Shown piece after piece: positions 54,628 through 64,000 of a stretch of 64,000 nt of DNA. The notes beneath the pieces were generated by a model. The model was not told where the DNA came from. It ran no database searches and was given only the letters and a program-made list of their open reading frames with translations. The DNA comes from JAHDHW01 sp965220465 (GTDB taxonomy: Bacteria > Bacteroidota > Bacteroidia > Chitinophagales > Saprospiraceae). Position 1 is the stretch's first letter. The number at the start of each line of letters is the position of its first letter. The DNA lies in contig CBDCPZ010000023.1 in NCBI GenBank assembly GCA_965220465.1, positions 372,001-436,000 on the forward strand, given 5' to 3'. A program made the translations under genes and the position numbers.

Positions 54628-56472
54628 ATGGCATACTCTCAAAAAAAAATGGACAAAATCCAACGGATTATTCAATCGATTGATGATCTCGTCAAAGTTG
54701 CCAAAGATTTTGAAGTCAAGTATAAATATCAATTAAAGAAGGTCCATCCAAATTATAAACAAAGCGCAATTAACCTGGTCCATTATTTAGCCTTTCGGGA
54801 AAAAGACAGCACCGAATTGCAAAATAATTTAGGCAATATGGGACTCTCCAGGTTAGCAAGAAACCAGGGCCATGTCATGAATAGTTTGCAAACTAATCGG
54901 TTACTTTTGAAGGCTTTTCTTGGTGATAGAATTCCAGAATTCCGATCAGAATTATCTGTTAAAAAAAGTAAGCGAATCCAAAAAACAAATTCAAAATCAT
55001 TGCTTGGATATCGTTCGAAAGGAAGGCGCGCAAGGATAATGGTTACTCTCCCCAGCGAGGCAGATGAGAATTATAAATTAGTCGAAAACATGCTCGCAAG
55101 TGGGATGAATTGTGCACGTATAAATTGCGCTCATGATGACCCGGAAGCATGGGGCAAAATGATCAACAATGTCAGAGAGGCTTCAAAAAAATTAAAGAAT
55201 AATTGTAAGATCGCTATGGATTTGGGCGGACCTAAAATCAGAACAGGCCAATTAGTCACTGGACCTAAAGTACTCAAAATCAGGCCACCTAAAAATGAAA
55301 GAGGCGAAATTATTGAACCTTTAAAAGTTTGGATCAGTCCTTTTGATGTTTCAGATGAAGACATTCTTCATATTCCAATTTCTGAAACAGATTTCAAAAA
55401 AATACCTGAAAACGAATCGCTTTTATTTAAAGATGCCCGAAAGAAAAAGCGAGAATTTATAATCACAGAGATCAAGAAAAATGGATGCTTTGGCTTGTGC
55501 CCAAAGACAACGTACCTTGAAACTGATATTAAAATGTCCCTCAAAACAGGAGATAAAAGTGTCTCAATATTAGTCGGTGAATTGCCGCAATTTGAGCTAC
55601 CTATTCTGCTTTTTCCAGGCAACTTATTACGAATTGACCGACAAAGTATTTTAGGAGGACCTGCCAGATATAATGAAATTGGAAAACGGGTTTCAGAAGC
55701 GCATATTTATTGCACTGCTCCCGAAATCATTGATCAGGTCAAAGTGGGTGAGCCCATTTTGTTCGACGATGGAAAAATCAGAGGAAAAATCAAAGAAGTT
55801 CAAAAAGAAGAAATAATCGTTGAAATTGTTCACACGACTCCAAAAGGAGGAAAACTGCGATCCGACAAAGGGATCAATCTACCATTGAGTGATTTGTCGA
55901 TCAGTGGGCTTACCCCAAAGGACCGGAAAGACCTGGAATTTATAACCAAGCACGCCGACGTTGTCAATATGTCTTTTGTCAATCATGTTGCTGATGTAAA
56001 AGATTTGTTGAGTGAATTGAAAAAAAATAATACAAAAGAAGGGCTTGGGGTTATACTAAAAATTGAAACACAAAGCGGATTCAACCATTTATTTGATATT
56101 CTTTTAGAAGCGATGCAAGTTTATCCTGTTGGTGTCATGATCGCAAGAGGTGATTTAGCAATTGAAGTGGATTGGATAAATATTGGAATAGTCCAGGAAG
56201 AGATTCTTTCGATTTGTCAGGCAGCTCATATTACAGATGTTTGGGCGACCCAGGTTTTGGAAAGTTTGGCAAAAAATGGTATTCCTTCACGAGCTGAAAT
56301 TACAGATGTAATCAAGGCCCAACAAGCAGATTGTGTCATGCTCAACAAAGGACCCTATATTTTGGAATCAATTAGTTTTTTAGATAAAATTTTGAAACAA
56401 ATGGAGCCGTATCGGGAAAAGAATACGCCTTATACTCCAAAAATTGCAAAAGCGGTTCCTAAAAGTAAATAA
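54628..56472 (+). CDS. Atypical pyruvate kinase
   Basis: 614 residues. A 130-residue helical N-terminal extension precedes the pyruvate kinase barrel. Catalytic residues are recognisable: R164 (C-A-R-I-N-C-A-H), G-G-P-K-I-R-T-G (200-207), K478 in V-I-L-K-I-E, and M-I-A-R-G-D-L-A-I-E (504-513). The segment between G-P-K-I-R-T-G and K-G-I-N-L-P (about 208 to 413) is about twice the ~95 residues of the usual B domain. The normal C-terminal domain is absent: the protein ends about 45 residues after A-D-C-V-M-L-N, where S-G-E-T is also missing. It would make pyruvate and ATP from phosphoenolpyruvate and ADP, but allosteric control via the C domain is not possible. Similar atypical forms exist in some bacteria. 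Confidence 0.85.
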   Translation: MAYSQKKMDKIQRIIQSIDDLVKVAKDFEVKYKYQLKKVHPNYKQSAINLVHYLAFREKDSTELQNNLGNMGLSRLARNQGHVMNSLQTNRLLLKAFLGDRIPEFRSELSVKKSKRIQKTNSKSLLGYRSKGRRARIMVTLPSEADENYKLVENMLASGMNCARINCAHDDPEAWGKMINNVREASKKLKNNCKIAMDLGGPKIRTGQLVTGPKVLKIRPPKNERGEIIEPLKVWISPFDVSDEDILHIPISETDFKKIPENESLLFKDARKKKREFIITEIKKNGCFGLCPKTTYLETDIKMSLKTGDKSVSILVGELPQFELPILLFPGNLLRIDRQSILGGPARYNEIGKRVSEAHIYCTAPEIIDQVKVGEPILFDDGKIRGKIKEVQKEEIIVEIVHTTPKGGKLRSDKGINLPLSDLSISGLTPKDRKDLEFITKHADVVNMSFVNHVADVKDLLSELKKNNTKEGLGVILKIETQSGFNHLFDILLEAMQVYPVGVMIARGDLAIEVDWINIGIVQEEILSICQAAHITDVWATQVLESLAKNGIPSRAEITDVIKAQQADCVMLNKGPYILESISFLDKILKQMEPYREKNTPYTPKIAKAVPKSK

Positions 56473-56527
56473 TGGTACAAAACGATTGCTAAGTTATTTT
56501 TCAAAGGCCTAAAAACTTTAATAGATT

Positions 56528-57224
56528 TTAAACATCAAACTCATTCCAGATTTGCTCATTTGGCGGATCTGCTTCTATGTACACAGGTTCTTTTTTAACC
56601 GGATGTTCAAACGCTAAACTTCTGCTGTGCAAATGAATGGACCCGTCACGATTAGGTCGCGGAAAACCATATTTCACATCTCCCCAAATTGGCATGGCCG
56701 ATACTTGCCAATTGAACCCGAATTTGATGCGGACGACCCGTCAATGGATTTACTTTTAACAAATGCAGATTACCGACCTCCCCAATTAATTCGTAATCCA
56801 GGTCAGCTTTTTTAGCATCTTTGGTTCGATTGCCAACTTTATCATAAGCTTTTGCGACATTCTTTTCAGTATTTTTTAAAATATAATGCGTTAAATGTCC
56901 TTGAATTGGATCTGGCCTTTCGGCGGTGATTGCCCAATAGGTCTTTTCAATTTTTCTATTTTTAAACAACTCATTCATCCGCGTTAGCGCTTTACTCGTT
57001 CGGGCAAAAATGACTACACCACTAACAGGTCTGTCAAGCCGGTGAATCACACCTAGAAAAACATCTCCCTTTTTTTTATAGCGAATCTTAATATATTGTT
57101 TCACAAATTCGGACAAAGGCGTATCGCCCGTAATATCTCCTTGAACCAACCAGCCTGCCGGTTTGTTGACAGCTATCAAATGGTTATCTTCGTGCAAAAC
57201 TTGTAGACCACTTATATCAAGCAT
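56528..57224 (-). CDS. RluA-family pseudouridine synthase, one frameshift
   Basis: From ATG 57224 the frame encodes an RluA-type enzyme with the catalytic H61-R-L-D64 (G-V-I-H-R-L-D-R-P-V-S-G) and R-P-H-Q-I-R. After A-S-I-G the frame drifts near 56695 (GGCC where GGC is expected). The correct continuation M-P-I-W-G-D-V-K-Y-G-F-P-R-P-N-R-D reads in the next frame to a stop at 56528. Removing one base yields 231 residues, normal for the short RluA class lacking S4. It isomerises uridine to pseudouridine in rRNA or tRNA; the exact target cannot be told. Confidence 0.85.
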
Positions 57225-57284
57225 GATTAGGTATTTATTGAATAGGAGATTTTTTAAATCCTGATTATTTAAAAACGCAAAAGT

Positions 57285-58166
57285 ATGAAATTATCACTGG
57301 GTTTTTCCCCTTGTCCGAACGACACATTTATTTTTGATGCGCTTATCCATCAAAAAATAGATACGGAAGGGTTGGAATTTGATATTTTGATGGCGGATGT
57401 TGAACAGTTAAACCAAAAAGCGTTTTCAGGTGATTTGGATATTACCAAACTAAGTTATCATGCTTTTGCCTATGTTTTGGATCAATATACGTTATTGCAA
57501 AGCGGAAGTGCTCTGGGAAATAATTGCGGCCCATTATTGATCGCAAAAAAACCGCTATCAGATGCAGAAACTAAAACTGCCAAAATTGCTATTCCTGGAA
57601 AATACACCACTGCAAATTTTCTATTGAGCCTTGCTTTTCCGGATAATATTAATAAAACGGAATTGCTATTTTCGAAAATAGAAAATGCTGTTTTAAACGA
57701 AGAAGTTGACGCTGGATTGATAATTCATGAAAATCGTTTTACCTATGAATCAAAAGGATTGGTAAAAATCATGGATCTGGGAGAATTTTGGGAATCTACG
57801 ACTCAATTGCCTATTCCGTTGGGCGGAATTGTTGTGAAAAGAACATTACCTGTTTCTACTCAACAAAAGATAGATCGCATTTTAAAAAGGAGTGTTCAAT
57901 ATGCCTTGAAAAATCCAGCGCAAACCGTAGAGTTTGTTCGTCAATTTGCTCAGGAGATGGATGAAAAAGTTATGTTTCAACACATCAATCTTTATGTAAA
58001 TGATTTTACGGTGAATTTAGGAAAAAAAGGAAAAAGCGCAATTCAGAAATTATTTGACACAGCCTTTGAAAAAGGAATCATTCAATTAAATAATAAAAAT
58101 CTGTTTCATTTCGCCAGTTTGATTAATACTCTGACCTTTAAAATCAAGTTGTATAAAATAAAATAA
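57285..58166 (+). CDS. mqnD: 1,4-dihydroxy-6-naphthoate synthase MqnD
   Basis: A 293-residue periplasmic-binding-protein fold enzyme of the futalosine route to menaquinone. Start L-G-F-S-P-C-P-N-D-T-F-I-F and the D-I-T-K-L-S-Y-H-A-F and G-S-A-L-G-N-N-C-G-P-L blocks are characteristic. MqnD converts cyclic dehypoxanthine futalosine to 1,4-dihydroxy-6-naphthoate. It is divergent from the pseudouridine synthase. No other mqn gene lies in the window; the tail after about residue 270 is less conserved. Confidence 0.93.
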   Translation: MKLSLGFSPCPNDTFIFDALIHQKIDTEGLEFDILMADVEQLNQKAFSGDLDITKLSYHAFAYVLDQYTLLQSGSALGNNCGPLLIAKKPLSDAETKTAKIAIPGKYTTANFLLSLAFPDNINKTELLFSKIENAVLNEEVDAGLIIHENRFTYESKGLVKIMDLGEFWESTTQLPIPLGGIVVKRTLPVSTQQKIDRILKRSVQYALKNPAQTVEFVRQFAQEMDEKVMFQHINLYVNDFTVNLGKKGKSAIQKLFDTAFEKGIIQLNNKNLFHFASLINTLTFKIKLYKIK

Positions 58167-58168
58167 CC

Positions 58169-58176
58169 TATATTTG
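58169..58176 (+). promoter_or_regulatory. -7 promoter box for alanine dehydrogenase
   Basis: TATATTTG is an exact TAnnTTTG, 53 bases before the ATG at 58230. A TTG at 58149-58151 could be its -33 element. Confidence 0.5.
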
Positions 58177-58229
58177 CCTCCGATTTTTAAAAAAATTATT
58201 CCAATAAAACATACTAAAACCAACAAGAA

Positions 58230-59350
58230 ATGATAATTGGCGTTCCAAAAGAAATTAAAAACAACGAGTATCGCGTTGCACTCACTCCTGCCGGTGCTTT
58301 TGAACTAACAAAAAGAGGGCACACTGTTCATGTTCAGACAAAAGCGGGTGAAGGCAGTGGATTTAAGGACAGTGAATATATTGGTGCTGGTGCTAAAATT
58401 ACTAAAAATATTGCTTCAACCTACAAGGTGGCAGAAATGATCATGAAGGTTAAAGAACCGATTAAAGAAGAATATGACTTAATCAGAGAAGATCAATTAG
58501 TTTTTACCTATTTTCACTTTGCTTCATACAAACCATTAACAAAGGCAATGATCAAAAGCAAAGCTGTTTGCTTGGCTTATGAAACGGTAGAATTGCCAGA
58601 TCGCAGCTTGCCATTATTGGTTCCAATGTCTGAAGTTGCAGGAAGAATGGCGATTCAGGAAGGAGCTAAATACCTGGAGCAGCCGGTAAAAGGAAGAGGC
58701 GTATTGTTGGGAGGAGTTCCAGGTGTTCCACCAGGAAAGGTTATGGTTTTAGGAGGTGGTGTTGTCGGTACTCAAGCTGCAAAAATGGCGGCCGGACTTG
58801 GGGCTCAAGTAACTATTTTGGACATCAATTTACCTCGTTTACGTCATTTGAATGATATCATGCCTGCAAATGTTATTACTCAATTTAGCAATGAATATAA
58901 CATCCGAAGTTTAATTCCAACACATGATTTAATCATTGGTGCTGTGTTGATTCCGGGAGCAAAAGCACCTAATTTGATAACTCGTGCTATGCTAAAAGAT
59001 ATGCGCCCCGGTACCGTGCTTGTTGATGTTGCTGTCGATCAGGGTGGATGCATTGAAACTTGTAAACCAACTACTCACGAAGATCCGATTTTTATCATCG
59101 ACGATGTTGTTCATTACTGTGTTGCAAATATGCCGGGAGCAGTACCTTATACTTCAACCTTAGCTTTGACAAACGCTACATTACCTTATGCTATTCAATT
59201 GGCTAACAAAGGATGGAAACAAGGCATGTCAGGATAGCAATGAATTAAAACTTAGGTCTTAATATTATCAATGGAAAAGTAGTTTATAAAGGAGTTGCTG
59301 AAGCTTTTAATTTGAAGTTGGAAGATGTAGAGAAAGTTTTTGTAATTTAA
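58230..59350 (+). CDS. ald: Alanine dehydrogenase, frameshifted near the 3' end
   Basis: The first 335 codons give alanine dehydrogenase: M-I-I-G-V-P-K-E-I-K-N-N-E-Y-R-V-A, the Rossmann G-G-G-V-V-G-T-Q-A-A and the K-E-P-I-K-E-E-Y substrate segment, then a stop at 59237. Conserved C-terminal text (N-E-L-K-L, then L-G-L-N-I-I-N-G-K-V-V-Y-K-G-V-A-E-A) continues in two other frames to 59350. Two single-base insertions (near 59236 and 59253) explain it, and removing them gives 372 residues, the family length. The enzyme interconverts alanine and pyruvate with NAD. It is followed by rocD. Confidence 0.92.
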
Positions 59351-59401
59351 ACGGAACAGTGTTTTTAGGTTTACGTACACCTGATTAAATTAAAATAGAT
59401 T

Positions 59402-60651
59402 ATGATTTCACAAAGCGCATATCCTCTTCGAAGGAGCTTGATTCACATGGAGGACCGATTTGGTGCTCACAATTATCATCCATTGCCTGTTGTTTTGTCA
59501 AGAGGTGAAGGCGTTTTTGTGTGGGATGTTGAAGGAAAAAAATATTATGATTTTCTTATCAGCTTATTCTGCGGTTAATCAAGGCCATTGCCATCCAAGG
59601 ATTGTAAATGCTTTGAAAGAACAAGCTGAAAAATTGACTTTGACAAGTCGTGCTTTTCACAATGATGTACTTGGTCCTTTTGAAAAATTCATGACTGAAT
59701 ATTTCAAATTTGACAAAGTATTGCCAATGAACACAGGTGTTGAAGCTGTTGAAACTGCATTGAAACTATGTAGAAAATGGGCCTACGAAGTCAAAGGAAT
59801 CCCTTCAAATGAAGCTAAAATCATATTTTTGCTTCTGGAAACTTTCATGGCAGAACTATGAGTGTTATTTCAGCATCAGTTGATCCTTTAAGTACAAAAA
59901 ACTTTGGGCCTTATATGCCTGGTTTTACGGTTATTCCATACAATGATCTTGACAGCGTTTAAAAGAAGCGTTGGAAGATCCAAATGTTGCTGGATTTATT
60001 GTTGAACCCATTCAAGGGGAAGCTGGTGTTTTCGTTCCTGATGAAAATTACTTGCCCGAAGCTTTTCACCTTTGCAAAGCTTCTAATGTGCTTTTTATAG
60101 CAGATGAAGTTCAAACAGGAATTGCACGAACCGGTAAATTACTGGCTTGTGATCATGTAAATGTTCGTCCTGATATTTTGATTTTAGGCAAAGCATTGTC
60201 GGGTGGAGTATTTCCTGTTTCGGCAGTTTTGGCTGATGATGAAATAATGTTGACGATCAAGCCTGGTGAGCATGGATCTACTTTTGGAGGCAATCCACTT
60301 GGTTGCGCTGTCGCTATTGAAGCACTAAATGTAGTGAAAGATGAAAAGTTGGCTGAAAATGCTGAAAGGCTTGGGATTATATTCCGCAATCGAATGAATG
60401 AATTGGTAGAAAAAAGTGAAATGGTCAATCTAGTCAGAGGAAAAGGATTACTCAACGCAATTGTAATCAATGATACGGAGGAAAGTAAGACTGCGTGGAA
60501 TATATGTCTGGCTTTAAGAGATAATGGCTTACTCGCCAAACCAACTCATGGAAATATCATCCGCTTTGCACCACCATTGACGATGACTGAAGCCCAATTG
60601 CTTGATTGTTGTAATATAATTGAAAAGACAATCCTCGAGTTTGAATTTTAA
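59402..60651 (+). pseudogene. rocD: Ornithine aminotransferase, three frameshifts
   Basis: Reading across three frames gives a class III PLP aminotransferase: R-F-G-A-H-N-Y-H-P-L-P-V-V-L, S-A-Y-S-A-V-N-Q-G-H-C-H-P-R, N-T-G-V-E-A-V-E-T-A, F-H-G-R-T-M-S-V-I, and the PLP part A-D-E-V-Q-T-G-I-A-R-T-G with L-G-K-A-L-S-G-G (Schiff-base lysine). These are ornithine--oxo-acid transaminase signatures. Breaks fall near 59555 (one extra base), 59833 and 59960 (T and A runs). Corrected length is about 416 residues, as expected. Because everything else is intact, I favour sequence errors over a dead gene. Confidence 0.85.
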
Positions 60652-60673
60652 AAATTAGCCTAATAATAATGTA

Positions 60674-60711
60674 AGCCGCAATGTTTGAATCTCAAATTAT
60701 TGCGGCTTTTG
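60674..60711 (+). terminator. Terminator after rocD
   Basis: AGCCGCAAT (60674-60682) pairs with ATTGCGGCT (60699-60707), with inner pairing TTTGA/TCAAA and a TTT end. Confidence 0.8.
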
Positions 60712-60723
60712 AATTTTATTTAA

Positions 60724-61233
60724 ATGCCAAAGGAAAATTTCATAATCATTCAAGGTAGTTCAAAGAGTCATGGAAACACTCGTTTAGTTGTAGACTACTT
60801 TCTTTCTAAAAAGAAAGGGCGATTTATCGATTTAAAAACAAAAGACATCAGCTATTTTGATTACGATCACAAAAATATAGACGATGATTTTTTGGATGTT
60901 ATTGACATCCTTTTAAAATACGAGAATATCATTTTTGCAACGCCGGTTTATTGGTATTCGATGAGCGCACAAATAAAAACTTTTATGGATCGGTTGAGTG
61001 ATTTATTAAAAATTCGAAAAGATTTAGGAAGGCAATTGAGAGGTAAAAAAATGATGGTAGTAGCCTGTAGTTCGGACGCAACAGAATATCCTTCTCTTTG
61101 GGACCCCTTCAAACTTACCGCAGAATACCTGGATATGGAATATTTAGGCCATGCGCATACCTGGATTGAAAACGAGAAAATTCCAGTTGCAGCCATGAAT
61201 AATTTAGATCAATTGATAGATAAACTAAATTGA
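60724..61233 (+). CDS. NAD(P)H-dependent flavin reductase-like protein
   Basis: 169 residues with a flavodoxin-like fold of the NADPH-dependent FMN reductase family: FMN phosphate loop G-S-S-K-S-H-G-N-T-R (10-19), A-T-P-V-Y-W-Y-S-M-S-A-Q-I-K-T-F-M-D-R, and G-K-K-M-M-V-V-A-C-S. It reduces quinones or flavins in related proteins; the natural substrate is not known. The ATG at 60724 is just after the rocD terminator. Confidence 0.88.
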   Translation: MPKENFIIIQGSSKSHGNTRLVVDYFLSKKKGRFIDLKTKDISYFDYDHKNIDDDFLDVIDILLKYENIIFATPVYWYSMSAQIKTFMDRLSDLLKIRKDLGRQLRGKKMMVVACSSDATEYPSLWDPFKLTAEYLDMEYLGHAHTWIENEKIPVAAMNNLDQLIDKLN

Positions 61234-61507
61234 GCTAAAATTATAAAAACATATTTATTTGGATTAACAAAAATGTTTATATGTTTGTAGTAAATACAAG
61301 CGATATATGTTAAAAATTTTATAAATTCGTTGCAATAAAATACCGACCATAGTTGTTTATGGGATTATTATAGATATATTAGAAATATTAAAGGGTTTTT
61401 CAAAATGAACAATACTTTGGCATACAACAATTACAACCTTCGATAAAATATCGATATAAATAAAGAACCCTTTTCACTATCTATTTTGAAACACCAATTC
61501 CTCACTC

Positions 61508-64000
61508 ATGAAATTAAATCATCTAGTTTGTTTTTTGGTCTTTTGTTTTTTAAGTTCTTTTAGTTGGGCACAGCAAACTGCCGTTTATACAGAGGCAAAT
61601 GAAGCCTTCAAAAAAGCTATAGAATATTATGACAATGGATTATTGGGGGAAGCACAGCGTGAATTTCATAAGGTTTTAAAAATGGAACCTCTTGCCAATG
61701 AACCCAATTCTGTTTTACTTCAAAAGAGAGCTGAGCTCTATTATGCCAAATGCGCCGTTATGCTGAACTTGCCGGAAGGCGAAAGACTTGTAATGGATTT
61801 TGCCAGAAAATACGATCCTGATCCCCTGGCCAATGAAGCAATCATTGAAATGGCTAATTATTATTACAATGATAAAAATTACGACAAAGCCATTGAACTT
61901 TATTCAAATATTGATACCTATGATTTGAACAAAGACCAGCGGTCTGAAGTAAAATTCAAATTGGGCTACTCTTTGTTTTTCAGGAAAAAATTCAATCTGG
62001 CTGGTGATCAATTTGAGCAAATCAAGGATATTGATAATGATTATTATTATCCAACCAATTATTATTTGGGAATTACTCAGTTTTATGAAAACAAATATGA
62101 TCAAGCTGTAAAAAGTTTCCAGCGTGTTTCGAGATCAGACAAATATGCTAAATACGTACCTTATTACATCACTCAAATATATTTTGCTCAAGGTGATTTT
62201 GATAGCGTAATTGCTTACGGCGCAGGAAAAGCTAATGACACCCGCCTTCGCAACCGCGAAGAAATTAATCAATTGGTTGGACAGGCTTATTTTGAAAAAG
62301 AAGAGTTTATCAAAGCACTACCCTATCTTGAATACAATGCGGAGCATTCTAAAAAGCTACGAGTTGAGGATTTTTACCAGCTTGGATATACTCAATACAG
62401 AACAAAAAATTATGCAAAAGCCGTTAAAAACTTTGAGCAACTAAATAATGTCAATAGTAAAATTGGCCAAAGTGCAATGTATAGTTTAGCAGACTGCAAT
62501 ATTCAGCTTGGTCAAAAACAAGCTGCAAGAGTTGGTTTTAAGGAAGCGAGTAAAATGAATTTTGACGCAGATATTCAAAGGGAAGCCCATTATAATTATG
62601 CTAAACTTTCTTATGAACTGAAATATGATCGCGAAGCGGTAACTGCGTTACAGCAGATTCCAATGGATTCGAAGTATTATGCAGAAGCACAGACTATGTT
62701 GAGTGCGCTGTTTTTAAATACCCGTGATTATGAAAATGCTTTGAAGCTTTTGGAGGAAATGCCAAACAGGACTCCAAAGATGAGAGAAACCTACCAAAAG
62801 GTAGCTTATTTGAGAGGTATTCAAGTTTATAGAGATGGATATCCTGATGAAGCGAAAGGCTTTTTAAAAAAATCACTGGAAATGCCCATCGATAATCAAA
62901 CTAAAGCACTCGCAACCTTTTGGTTGGGTGAAATTGCATACAATCAGAAAAACTATTCGGAAAGCATTCGGGAAATGAATAAATTCATAACCCTTGCCAA
63001 AACGATGAATGGTCTTCCTGATGAAGCTTCACTCTACACCGCAATTATACCATGGGTTATAATTATTTAAAGCAAAAGAATTATTCAGGAGCTTTAGGCT
63101 TTTTTCAGACATCTATTGCAGGTATTCGCCAAAACAGCCTTTTTATCGAAAATGATTATGTCAGCAAAGATGTTTTGGGCGATGCTACTTTGAGAGCAGG
63201 AGATTGTTTGTTTAAACGAAATCAGTACAACGATGCGGTTCGTTATTATAACGAAGCGATAAATAACCGTTACTCTGGTTTTGTCTACGCAATGTACCAA
63301 AAAGCCATTATCGAGGGACTGCGTGGAAATATCACTGAAAAGATTCTTGGGTTGGAAAACATTATTGACAACTATGCAAATTCGGAGTACACCGATAATG
63401 CACTTTTTCAATTAGGAGTAACTTATCAGGAAATTGGAAAATATGATTTAGCAACCAGGCCTTTGGAAAAATTAATTTCAAATTATAATAATTCTGAACT
63501 TTATAATCAGGCTCTAATTAAATTAGGATTGATTGCTTACAATCAAGGTAATCTTCAAAATGCAATTGGTTATTATAAGCAAATTTTCACACACAATCCT
63601 ACAGCAAAAGAATCAGAAGCGGCACTTGACAGCACTTGAAGAAATTTATGTTGATGACCTTGGTCAAACTGATGAATATTTTGCTTTCCTCGAAACCATT
63701 CCAGGTTATAAAGTCGGAAGTGATGAAAAAGAAGCCATTAGTTTCAAAGCGGGTGAATCACAATATGAAAATGGCAATTATGAAAAAGCAATTGATGACT
63801 TTCACTACTTTTTTAAATAAATATCCAAATGGAAGTAATGCTTTACTTGCACATTATCATCGAGGAGAATCTTATAGTGTTTTGAAAAAATACAGTGAAG
63901 CTTTGATCGATTATGATTATATCGTTCAAAAAGGACAAAGCAAATATTATGCAAAAGCTCTTCGAAAAGCTGCTTTGATCGCTTATAATCATGAACAGGA
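61508..64000 (+). CDS. Large exported TPR protein, frameshifted, partial at the right edge
   Basis: A secreted protein (signal peptide cut after F-S-W-A-Q) made of many tetratricopeptide repeats (Y-x-N-G-x-x-x-E-A-x-x-x-F and similar), of the kind that forms long periplasmic TPR proteins in Bacteroidota. The first frame runs 61508-63070. Repeats then continue in other frames from about 63043, 63629 and 63803 (the matches A-N-Y-T-M-G-Y-N-Y-L, A-L-E-E-I-Y-V-D-D-L and F-L-N-K-Y-P-N-G-S-N). Each change is a single base. The reading frame is still open at the window end. Its role, probably scaffolding of an envelope complex, is inference. Confidence 0.82.

Noticed and set aside
59402..60651. Programmed frameshifting in rocD
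   Set aside because: Three separate breaks in one housekeeping gene, with neighbours broken in the same way, favour sequence error or decay.
1..64000. CRISPR array or phage-defence island
   Set aside because: No regularly spaced direct repeats, cas genes, restriction genes or integrases were seen on either strand.

Overview
The window is AT-rich chromosomal DNA from a member of the Bacteroidota. Support comes from type IX secretion C-terminal sorting domains on three secreted proteins, repeated exact matches to the Bacteroidota -7 promoter element TAnnTTTG, a futalosine-pathway menaquinone gene (mqnD), a TonB-dependent receptor with a carboxypeptidase-like N-terminal domain, and Bacteroidota-typical gene orders (miaB / sigma-54 regulator / lptE / secG, and rsmD next to a DUF3822 gene). 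A Saprospira- or Chitinophaga-like relative is plausible but is inference.

Layout. 0-8 kb: a partial lipoprotein gene divergent from a tyrosinase-family lipoprotein gene, then ffh, a Kbp-like BON-LysM gene, mutS, and a tandem pair of TerB-like genes. 8-21 kb is the cell-envelope and secretion part: an M1 peptidase with a sorting domain, a 1228-residue phosphoesterase/kinase-like/outer-membrane-barrel fusion, a third TerB-like gene, an IS200-type element, two more sorting-domain proteins and a TonB receptor. 21-28.5 kb: miaB, a sigma-54 activator, lptE, a charged TPR-like protein and secG, followed by groES-groEL. 28.5-29.9 kb: a complete IS256-family element sitting in the T-run of the groEL terminator. 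29.9-45 kb: a thioredoxin-like protein, a very long periplasmic coiled coil, pyrR-pyrB, glnS, argS, an rsmD/DUF3822/pilin-like cluster, a bactofilin gene and tsaD. A small lipoprotein gene follows tsaD and is bracketed by a second, decayed copy of the tsaD 3' end. 45-54 kb: a DUF697-SHOCT protein, a 2058-residue alpha-2-macroglobulin, a FAD oxidoreductase, a YjbR-like protein and tRNA-Arg(CCT). 54-64 kb: an atypical pyruvate kinase, an RluA-type pseudouridine synthase, mqnD, alanine dehydrogenase, ornithine aminotransferase, a flavodoxin-like reductase and a large TPR protein that runs off the right edge.

The last 10 kb differs in quality from the rest. Five of its eight protein genes carry single-base frameshifts or a nonsense codon, while every gene left of 53.9 kb is open. 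Restoring the frames gives normal family lengths, so base-level sequence errors are the likeliest cause.

No complete new defence or mobile system is visible. The best leads are the phosphoesterase/kinase-like/barrel fusion, the 40-residue-period coiled coil, the tsaD-tail duplication around a lipoprotein gene, and the pyruvate kinase with an enlarged B domain and no C domain. No gene-free stretch exceeds about 300 bases. The longest (10665-10924, 18646-18904, 26204-26498, 61234-61507) hold only the terminators or promoter boxes listed, or nothing I can recognise.
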